From Candidatus Woesearchaeota archaeon (GTDB taxonomy: Archaea; Nanobdellota; Nanobdellia; Woesearchaeales; UBA10216): DNA of 10,983 nt. Below, one piece after another: positions 7,254 to 10,983 of the stretch (the first letter of the stretch is position 1; the number at the start of each line of letters is the position of its first letter). Both the position numbers and the translations under genes were made by a program. The notes under the pieces are model-generated. The model did no database searches. It saw nothing but the letters and a program-made list of their open reading frames with translations, and was not told the DNA's origin. Where the stretch lies: NCBI GenBank assembly GCA_013331515.1, contig DUGG01000009.1, positions 1 to 10,983 of the forward strand, in the 5' to 3' direction.

Positions 7254-7317
7254 CCCTCCTTTATTTAAACATTGACAAAAGGTGTGCCGTGGCGCACTTC
7301 AGTCTATTTTGGGTTCA

Positions 7318-7332
7318 TTGACCTTTGGTCAA
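7318..7332. promoter_or_regulatory. Short inverted repeat, possible operator
   Basis: TTGACC-TTT-GGTCAA, a perfect 6-bp inverted repeat with a 3-nt spacer, about 95 bp upstream of the membrane-protein gene and downstream of the surface-protein gene. Another small hairpin (GTGTGC/GCGCAC, 7282-7297) lies nearby. Both are short and could be chance; the position upstream of a promoter makes an operator possible. Confidence 0.25.
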
Positions 7333-7377
7333 ATGGAATTTGACAGAATAACTGGCCAACTACTGAACATTAAAGAT

Positions 7378-7397
7378 AAAAAAGGGAATAAATTCCC
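7378..7397 (-). terminator. Terminator of the surface-protein gene
   Basis: On the minus strand, GGGAATTTATTCCC (a perfect palindrome, 7384-7397) is followed directly by six T's. A second T-rich stretch (AATTTTTCCTTTTC) immediately follows the stop codon. U-rich tracts are sufficient for archaeal termination. Confidence 0.6.
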
Positions 7398-7425
7398 CCT
7401 CAATGAAAAGGAAAAATTGCCGTTT

Positions 7426-9210
7426 TCACGGCTTTCTCATCAGCTTTATCAGCAGCGCAGCTCCGCCGCCGAGCACCACAACATAGCCGAGGCCAAGTAT
7501 GGCAAGGTAAGCCGGTGATTCGAGCAGCGACTTCTTTTCCTGCTGCTGGGGTGGCGTTACGTTTGTCGGCTGTGCCAAAGGCGGGACTGTGATGACTGTA
7601 ACCGGCAGCTTCTCCTCCTTTACAGGCAACTGCTCCTCTTCCTCCTGTACGGCGGCGGGAGCGCACTTTTGCACACTGAGCAGTGCAACATCGCTGTTGC
7701 TCTTGACACTTGTGTCATAGTATGTCTCAACCGTTATCCTGTAGTTTGCAGGCCTTGGCAGGCTTTCCGGGACAGGCACAGCGAATGATGCTGTGTCCTC
7801 GTCGTTCTCGTCAAGCTCTATTGGGTCTGACATGGCGCCAAAGCCAAGGTCAGGGCTTGCAACGCGCACAACCACAGATTTCTCGTTGTTCTTGCCGGAA
7901 TTCCTTATGCTGGTTGTCAGCCGCGCTTCCTTCTCGCAGGCGACTGTTGGCGGGTTCACAATAATTCCCTTTATCTCAATCTCGTGGGATTTCCTCTTGA
8001 TTTCAAACCTTATGACTATCCTTTCGCCGTGCCTTGCGCCGAACTCGTCCTTTCCGTCAGCAGTTACCTCGACGTCATAGGTGTTGTCGTCAGCGTCCTC
8101 GTCAATGGTCGTTGTGAACTTCACGGTTTCCTTGTCCTGGGGTGATATGTCGCCCAGGTCGTCCTCCTCGTCTATGTCAAGGGTGCCACTTGTGACCCTG
8201 ACCGTGACGTCCTGAATGTCAATGTTCTCCCGCTCTGTGAAAGTGTTCTTTACGGTAACTTCTATGTCCACTGCCTGGCCGGCCCTTACGTCCTTGACAA
8301 GCTCATCATTGCTTGCCGACTTTGTCTTGCCGCCATATGTGAACTTGACGTTGTCAATCACGTCAAGGTGGTTGTCTGTCTGGAGTGTTATGGCCGTTAC
8401 CGCCTTGACAGCCGCGCCGCTTGTTGCCGATACTGCGCTGAACTCAAGCGTTCCAACGCTTACAGGCTCAGGATTGAGCAGCTTTAAGCTTACCGCATCC
8501 AGCTTCTCTGGTATCCTGACTATGACCGGGATTGTCATACTTTCGCCCGGCGCAAGTGCCGTCTTCGGCAAGCTAAAGTTTACCTTGAGATCGCTTTCTG
8601 TGAATCCTGCCTGTGGCACCATCTTCACTGTTATGGATGTGATTGTCTCAGGCGCAGGGCCTTCGTTTGACAGCGTTATTGAGCCTGTGGCGTTCTGCCC
8701 CCTTGCTGTTTCAGTATCATGGAGCGGGTTTGTCTTTTGCTGGGCAGCGTTTCCAAGCGCAAGCGCTCCGGTGCCGCCCAGTCTCGGGGGCACGTCAACG
8801 ACTGTTACCTTGAGCGTCCTGTTGCTTGTTGAATCGCTATCAGCCACGCTTATGTTGAAGTAGTATGTCCCTGCCTGGGTGAAGTCGGGAGTCCAGTTGA
8901 ACTCACCTGCCTTGTTGCTCAGGCTTGATATGTTTGCAATTGTCGTGCCAACATTGATGCTGTTTGCATTGCCCGGGCATGAGCCGGAAGGTGATGTGAC
9001 CTGGCATACCCTGAATGTGCTTCCTGCGCCTCCGGCAGTGATGTCAATGGTATCATTGGCTGTTGAAGCAAGCGAAATCCTCATGGCTTGCCCTTCATTG
9101 ATTGTCTGGTCTGATATGGCTGAAAGGACGGGGTCAGGCCCTGCGCTCACGAATGCAGCCGAAAGAACAAGAACTATCATGAACAAAAATGCCTTAAACA
9201 TGTTTTTCAT
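7426..9210 (-). CDS. S-layer-like cell-surface protein with Ig-like domains and C-terminal membrane anchor
   Basis: A 594-residue exported protein. The N-terminus MKNMFKAFLFMIVLVLSAAF ending VSAG is a classical signal peptide, cleaved around residue 23. Residues 28-139 look like a dystroglycan/cadherin-type Ig fold (ISDQTINEGQAMRISLAS and FNWTPDFTQAGTYYFNISVAD). Beta-rich repeats of the archaeal NEW3/CARDB kind follow: about 170-280, 280-405 with an Asp/Glu-rich patch (344-376) that could bind calcium, and 408-515. Cys69/Cys78 and Cys425/Cys516 could form disulfides. A Glu/Pro/Gln-rich stalk (520-562) leads to one membrane helix (about 567-589) and a basic tail. Several N-glycosylation sequons are present (N52, N93, N119, N130, N173, N211, N550). 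The start is ATG 9210, not the TTG 18 nt upstream, because it puts the signal peptide at the N-terminus and a TATA box lies 26 bp upstream. Such proteins form or decorate the DPANN cell surface; a true S-layer role is inferred. Confidence 0.75.
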   Translation of the reverse strand: MKNMFKAFLFMIVLVLSAAFVSAGPDPVLSAISDQTINEGQAMRISLASTANDTIDITAGGAGSTFRVCQVTSPSGSCPGNANSINVGTTIANISSLSNKAGEFNWTPDFTQAGTYYFNISVADSDSTSNRTLKVTVVDVPPRLGGTGALALGNAAQQKTNPLHDTETARGQNATGSITLSNEGPAPETITSITVKMVPQAGFTESDLKVNFSLPKTALAPGESMTIPVIVRIPEKLDAVSLKLLNPEPVSVGTLEFSAVSATSGAAVKAVTAITLQTDNHLDVIDNVKFTYGGKTKSASNDELVKDVRAGQAVDIEVTVKNTFTERENIDIQDVTVRVTSGTLDIDEEDDLGDISPQDKETVKFTTTIDEDADDNTYDVEVTADGKDEFGARHGERIVIRFEIKRKSHEIEIKGIIVNPPTVACEKEARLTTSIRNSGKNNEKSVVVRVASPDLGFGAMSDPIELDENDEDTASFAVPVPESLPRPANYRITVETYYDTSVKSNSDVALLSVQKCAPAAVQEEEEQLPVKEEKLPVTVITVPPLAQPTNVTPPQQQEKKSLLESPAYLAILGLGYVVVLGGGAALLIKLMRKP

Positions 9211-9231
9211 TGTGCACCCAACCCCCAACTG

Positions 9232-9240
9232 TTTTTATCA
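9232..9240 (-). promoter_or_regulatory. TATA box of the surface-protein gene
   Basis: On the minus strand TTGATAAAAACAG is centred 26 bp upstream of ATG 9210, implying a leaderless mRNA. Another TATA-like element (CGTTTATATAC on the minus strand, about 9275-9287) could give a longer leader. Confidence 0.45.
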
Positions 9241-9310
9241 AATGTTAAGTTATTTATTCCCGAGTAGTTACACGTAGTATATAAACGTTTTGTTTCTGGG
9301 GTATATATTT

Positions 9311-9350
9311 CGGGCAACCCGATGCTGCTATAATTATAGGTTCTTAAGAA
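9311..9350. repeat. Cluster of three short palindromes
   Basis: Three palindromes in 40 bp: CGGG-CAA-CCCG (9311-9321), the perfect 12-bp CTATAATTATAG (9328-9339) and the perfect 10-bp TTCTTAAGAA (9341-9350). A plus-strand TATA-like GTATATATTT (9301-9310) lies just before them. This is the left part of the 704-bp gene-free interval between the surface-protein start and the coiled-coil gene. Role unknown; possible regulator sites for a transcript going right. Confidence 0.45.
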
Positions 9351-9359
9351 AGTTTCTGG

Positions 9360-9532
9360 TATTTTTGGCAATGCACAAACTGTCGCTTGTTCCCCTCACC
9401 TCGGATGGAGTGCACTCGCTTTGTTCGGGACTTGCCTTCGCAAAGCTCGGGCAAGCTTCCCCAGGCTTGCTTGCCTCGTGAACATGGTGCGCCAGACCGG
9501 GGTTGGGCCCTACGGGGTGTCTGGCGGCTTTT
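9360..9532 (+). ncRNA. Candidate structured non-coding RNA
   Basis: A GC-rich island in an AT-rich intergenic region, rich in complementary segments on the plus strand: GGCAA/TTGCC (9367-9371, 9433-9437), TGCAC/GTGCA, GCAAGC-TTCCCCAG-GCTTGC (9451-9470), and GCCAGAC/GTCTGGC (9491-9497, 9519-9525) followed by GGC and TTTT (9529-9532), like a 3'-terminal hairpin. A plus-strand TATA-like box at 9301-9310 would place a transcription start near 9330. The frames crossing it (e.g. minus strand 9344-9715) encode Arg/Ser/Gln-rich peptides without protein-like character. I checked by eye for RNase P (GAGGAAAGUCC) and SRP (GGAAGGGAGCA) signatures and did not find them. Family and even strand are uncertain. 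Confidence 0.35.
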
Positions 9533-9545
9533 CAGCAGAAATAGA

Positions 9546-9583
9546 GAAAGACATAACTTCCAACTTAATTTGTTATGCTTTTC
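9546..9583. repeat. Imperfect hairpin H0
   Basis: Arms 9546-9557 and 9572-9583 pair over 12 positions with one mismatch and one G-T; the core CATAAC/GTTATG is perfect. Loop of 14 nt. It lies immediately left of the TAG/CTA hairpin array and may be its first, degenerate member. Confidence 0.45.
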
Positions 9584-9591
9584 TGGTTTTA

Positions 9592-9635
9592 TAGTCAAGG
9601 ACAGAAATAAATGAGCAAAAAGCTGTCCTTGACTA
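9592..9635. repeat. Hairpin H1 of the TAG/CTA array
   Basis: A perfect 13-bp inverted repeat, TAGTCAAGGACAG (9592-9604) and its complement (9623-9635), with an 18-nt AT-rich loop. Fourteen bases of the left arm (AGTCAAGGACAGAA) occur again at 10967-10980, at the right edge of the window. Confidence 0.9.
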
Positions 9636-9652
9636 ATAGCAAAGGGCATATT

Positions 9653-9699
9653 ATAGCAGATTGCAGAAATAACAAAACTTTTCGCTTGCAATCTGCTAT
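9653..9699. repeat. Hairpin A (nested)
   Basis: A perfect 13-bp inverted repeat ATAGCAGATTGCA (9653-9665) and its complement (9687-9699), 21-nt loop, inside the outer stem. Confidence 0.9.
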
Positions 9700-9700
9700 T

Positions 9701-9742
9701 TAGCGAATCTCGCAAATGTTTGATAATTAACGAGATTCGCTA
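9701..9742. repeat. Hairpin B (nested)
   Basis: A perfect 12-bp inverted repeat TAGCGAATCTCG (9701-9712) and its complement (9731-9742), 18-nt loop. One base separates it from hairpin A. Confidence 0.9.
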
Positions 9743-9773
9743 TTACATGCTCAACTTTTTGTGCCCTTTGCTA

Positions 9774-9815
9774 TAGTAGCGGAAAATGGCAAGCAATGAT
9801 TAATGTCTGCCACTA
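9774..9815. repeat. Hairpin C of the TAG/CTA array
   Basis: TAGTAGCGGA (9774-9783) pairs with TCTGCCACTA (9806-9815) over 9 of 10 positions (one G-T), 22-nt loop. Both arms have relatives at the right edge of the window: TAGTAGCGGA is exact at 10944-10953, and the complement of 9799-9815 matches 10944-10960 at 15 of 17 positions. Confidence 0.7.
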
Positions 9816-9901
9816 AAAAGTCGTCGCACAAAAAATGCATACTTTTTACTGAGCCTTATTGCATAGCTATCGCATAGGACTGCCCAGGAAAAGATTGAAG
9901 C

Positions 9902-9915
9902 GGCGCTTTTGCGCC
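9902..9915 (-). terminator. Probable terminator of the coiled-coil gene
   Basis: On the minus strand the hairpin GGCGC-AAAA-GCGCC begins at the last base of the TAG stop and is followed by the T-rich AATCTTTTCC. The stem is short but GC-only and well placed. Confidence 0.5.
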
Positions 9916-10442
9916 TACTTCCCAAAATAAAATATCTTCTCAATGGCGACGTCTTCCGGCCTGTACTCCTCTTTTCCTGCCCTGGCCATCATTTGCCTGG
10001 GCTTCTCGAACTGGGGTTGCTGGAGCGTTGCCTGCTGGACCTGTTCAGAAACCGGCGCTGCCTCGGCCTTGTGAACCGGCGTGGAAACCGGCTGCTCCTG
10101 CCTTGCTGCCAGCCTCATCACCTGGCCGCTCACGTCGCTCATGCTGCTGCCGAGCTTCCTCATCTCATCCTTCATTGAAAGCAGTTCCCTTGCAATGGCA
10201 TCAAACCTGACTCCCAGCGACCTTATGTCCATATTGATTTCGCTGAGCGCCTGCTGGCCTGCGTGCTGCTCAGTCCTGCCTATTGAAGTATTCGCCGATA
10301 TTGCAGCAGTCATTGAATCCACGGGGTTTGCCCTGAGCATATCCTTTGCCTTCAGGAGAGCCTCGTCCGATGTTCCTGCAATGCCGTGGCGCATCAGCTC
10401 ACGCGCAAGCGCATTGACCTTTTGAATCTCTTCGATACCCAT
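9915..10442 (-). CDS. Coiled-coil protein of unknown function with conserved-looking FYFGK tail
   Basis: A 175-residue cytoplasmic protein. Residues 1-36 form two helices (IEEIQKVNALARELMRHGIA, then SDEALLKAKDML). Residues 60-115 form a long amphipathic helix with regular hydrophobic spacing, likely a coiled coil. Residues 116-155 are a Gln/Pro/Ala-rich linker, and the C-terminus is YRPEDVAIEKIFYFGK, which looks like a short docking motif. No signal peptide or membrane segment. I recall similar unannotated proteins from DPANN genomes but cannot name a family. It is the only gene here with a clear Shine-Dalgarno sequence (GAGGTG, 7 nt before the ATG at 10442), and its promoter motif matches that of the pilus ATPase operon, so a link to the surface machine is possible. 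It is transcribed away from the Rieske gene. Confidence 0.7.
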   Translation of the reverse strand: MGIEEIQKVNALARELMRHGIAGTSDEALLKAKDMLRANPVDSMTAAISANTSIGRTEQHAGQQALSEINMDIRSLGVRFDAIARELLSMKDEMRKLGSSMSDVSGQVMRLAARQEQPVSTPVHKAEAAPVSEQVQQATLQQPQFEKPRQMMARAGKEEYRPEDVAIEKIFYFGK

Positions 10443-10448
10443 TTAACC

Positions 10449-10454
10449 CACCTC
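10449..10454 (-). promoter_or_regulatory. Shine-Dalgarno sequence of the coiled-coil gene
   Basis: GAGGTG on the minus strand, about 6 nt before ATG 10442. It fits the ~70-nt leader expected from the upstream TATA element and contrasts with the leaderless-looking genes around it. Confidence 0.6.
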
Positions 10455-10495
10455 TTGCCCAGTCAAACCCGGAATGCAGCCATACGCCGGCGCTA

Positions 10496-10546
10496 GTATA
10501 CAAATATCCGGACTAGGCCCTTTCGTATACCAATATATAAATGTTT
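10496..10546 (-). promoter_or_regulatory. Promoter/operator of the coiled-coil gene, shared with the ATPase operon
   Basis: TTCGTATAC-C-AATATATAAATGTTT (10522-10546, plus strand) is nearly the same as 6524-6550. On the minus strand it is AAACATTTATATATT, a BRE/TATA-like element centred near 10538, which predicts a start near 10512. A second half-copy, GTATACAAATAT (10496-10507), is a direct repeat of GTATACCAATAT (10525-10536), 29 bp apart, flanking the predicted start site. This arrangement suits a dimeric regulator. Confidence 0.5.
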
Positions 10547-10570
10547 CGTTTTTGCCTTTTTGAGGCCGCA

Positions 10571-10584
10571 AATTTTAAATAAGG
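10571..10584 (+). promoter_or_regulatory. TATA box of the Rieske gene
   Basis: AATTTTAAATAAGG; the TTAAATA core is centred 26 bp upstream of ATG 10604, indicating a leaderless transcript. It is divergent from the coiled-coil gene promoter, about 40 bp away. Confidence 0.6.
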
Positions 10585-10603
10585 CGTGGAGGGCTTGCAT
10601 TCC

Positions 10604-10915
10604 ATGGGTTCTTTGGTGAAGGTTGCCCGGGTTGGCGAGATACCTCCTGGCTCTGCAACGGTTGTTGATGCCCTGGGCGAGCCGGTTGCCATCTTCAACG
10701 TCAAAGGCAGGTTCTATGCCATCCACAACACCTGCGTACACGCCGGCGGCCCCCTTGGCGAGGGATGTGTCAATGAGGCTGAATGCACGGTTGAGTGCCC
10801 GTGGCACGGCTGGACGTACAAACTGGAAAGCGGCCAAACGACATTTGACCCTGACAGGAAGGTAAAAACTTATAGGGTCAAAGTCCAGGGCGATGATGTT
10901 TTTCTGGAGTTGTAG
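10604..10915 (+). CDS. Small Rieske [2Fe-2S] ferredoxin
   Basis: A 103-residue soluble electron-transfer protein of the bacterial-type Rieske ferredoxin family (BphF/NirD-like). Both cluster-binding boxes are intact: CVH in NTCVHAGGPLGEG (Cys44, His46) and CPWHGW (Cys65, His68), 18 residues apart. No membrane segment or signal peptide, and the length equals the free-standing ferredoxins, so it is not the Rieske subunit of a bc1 complex. Partner oxygenase or reductase genes are not visible. I use ATG 10604 because the TATA box is 26 bp upstream; a GTG at 10586 would add six residues. It is the only plus-strand gene in the window. Rieske ferredoxins serve dioxygenases, nitrite reductase and other redox enzymes; which applies here is unknown. 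Confidence 0.92.
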   Translation: MGSLVKVARVGEIPPGSATVVDALGEPVAIFNVKGRFYAIHNTCVHAGGPLGEGCVNEAECTVECPWHGWTYKLESGQTTFDPDRKVKTYRVKVQGDDVFLEL

Positions 10916-10943
10916 CTCAGGTACAGTTTGATTAACGCCAGTT

Positions 10944-10983
10944 TAGTAGCGGACATTAATTGTTACAGTCAAGGACAGAACTA
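10944..10983. repeat. Second, partial copy of the TAG/CTA hairpin-array arms
   Basis: TAGTAGCGGA (10944-10953) equals the left arm of hairpin C, the extension GACATTAAT matches the inverted right side of hairpin C, and AGTCAAGGACAGAA (10967-10980) equals the left arm of hairpin H1. The order is opposite to that in the first locus (C-like arm before H1 arm), and the window ends before any right arm is seen. Confidence 0.75.

Larger units (their letters stand above)
9636..9774. repeat. Outer stem enclosing two hairpins (three-way junction)
   Basis: A perfect 13-bp inverted repeat ATAGCAAAGGGCA (9636-9648) and its complement (9762-9774) that encloses hairpins A and B. If extruded or transcribed it forms a three-way junction with linkers of 4, 1 and 19 nt. 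It begins directly after H1 and ends at the first base of hairpin C. Confidence 0.85.

Noticed and set aside
7282..7518. A 78-codon plus-strand frame between the membrane-protein and surface-protein genes
   Set aside because: It crosses the surface-protein terminator and runs antisense into its C-terminal codons; no promoter at the right distance.
8216..8863. A 215-codon plus-strand frame
   Set aside because: Antisense to the surface-protein gene; Ser/Thr/Val-rich composition is the expected mirror of that gene's codon pattern.
9360..9532. RNase P RNA or SRP RNA
   Set aside because: The universally conserved RNase P and SRP core words are absent on both strands as far as I can see; only GGCAAGTCCC on the minus strand vaguely resembles the RNase P motif.
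9387..9614. A 75-codon plus-strand frame
   Set aside because: Overlaps the same GC-rich structured region, low protein character, no start signals.
9344..9715. A 123-codon minus-strand frame across the intergenic region
   Set aside because: Its peptide is Arg/Ser/Gln-rich without protein-like segments, has no promoter or ribosome-binding site, and crosses both the structured-RNA candidate and perfect hairpins H1 and A.
9636..9774. The nested stem with two hairpins as a tRNA-like cloverleaf
   Set aside because: Stems of 12-13 bp, loops of 18-21 nt and no T-loop or CCA context; not compatible with a tRNA.
9546..9815. Hairpin array as a CRISPR
   Set aside because: There are no direct repeats separated by spacers; each stem has a different sequence and no cas genes are present.
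9835..9881. Further member of the hairpin array near ATGCAT/GCATAG
   Set aside because: Only 4-5 bp of pairing and no TAG/CTA boundary; not distinguishable from chance.

Overview
Nearly all of this window (about 370 to the right end) reads as archaeal, most likely a DPANN-type archaeon such as a Woesearchaeota/Pacearchaeota relative. The signs are an archaeal FlaI-type secretion ATPase with FlaJ/TadC-type platform proteins, TATA-like boxes centred 26-28 bp upstream of several ATGs (leaderless promoters), and a surface protein with a signal peptide, Ig-like domains and a C-terminal anchor. The lineage is an inference from gene content. The first ~290 bases are different: on the minus strand they encode the N-terminus of bacterial SecA, a protein archaea do not have, preceded by a strong bacterial-style terminator hairpin. 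The archaeal gene that runs into this segment is cut off after about 30 codons. The left edge is therefore probably a chimeric join (assembly artefact or recent foreign DNA).

Layout. 1-284: partial secA (-). 315-349: terminator. 356-454: truncated start of an NFACT/RqcH-like protein (-), overlapping the stop of a TadC-like platform protein (454-1401, -). 1452-2384: a TraB/TIKI-like membrane protein (-). 2420-4582: a long FlaJ/TadB-like platform protein with a ~430-residue cytoplasmic extension (-). 4593-4793: a 66-residue helical protein (-). 4805-6439: the FlaI-like ATPase (-). 6567-7223: a polytopic membrane protein, possibly ECF S-component-like (-). 7426-9210: an S-layer-like surface protein (-). 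9211-9914: a gene-free region with short palindromes, a GC-rich structured-RNA candidate and an array of hairpins. 9915-10442: a coiled-coil protein of unknown function (-). 10443-10603: a divergent promoter region. 10604-10915: a small Rieske [2Fe-2S] ferredoxin (+). 10916-10983: the start of a second copy of repeat arms found in the hairpin array.

How the genes work together. The ATPase, the two platform proteins and the small helical protein form one compact minus-strand operon (spacings of 10-11 nt) for an archaeal Tad/Epd-like type IV pilus or secretion machine; pilins and prepilin peptidase are not in the window. The TraB-like gene lies between the two platform genes. The promoter regions of the ATPase and of the coiled-coil gene share an extended motif (TTCGTATAC next to AATATWTAAATGTTT) at nearly the same distance from the ATG, suggesting co-regulation.

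The most unusual structure is at 9546-9815: five or six consecutive inverted repeats with 10-13 bp arms of differing sequence. Five of them start with TAG and end with CTA, and two are nested inside a third. Arms of the same family recur at 10944-10980. I recognise no known element with this architecture.
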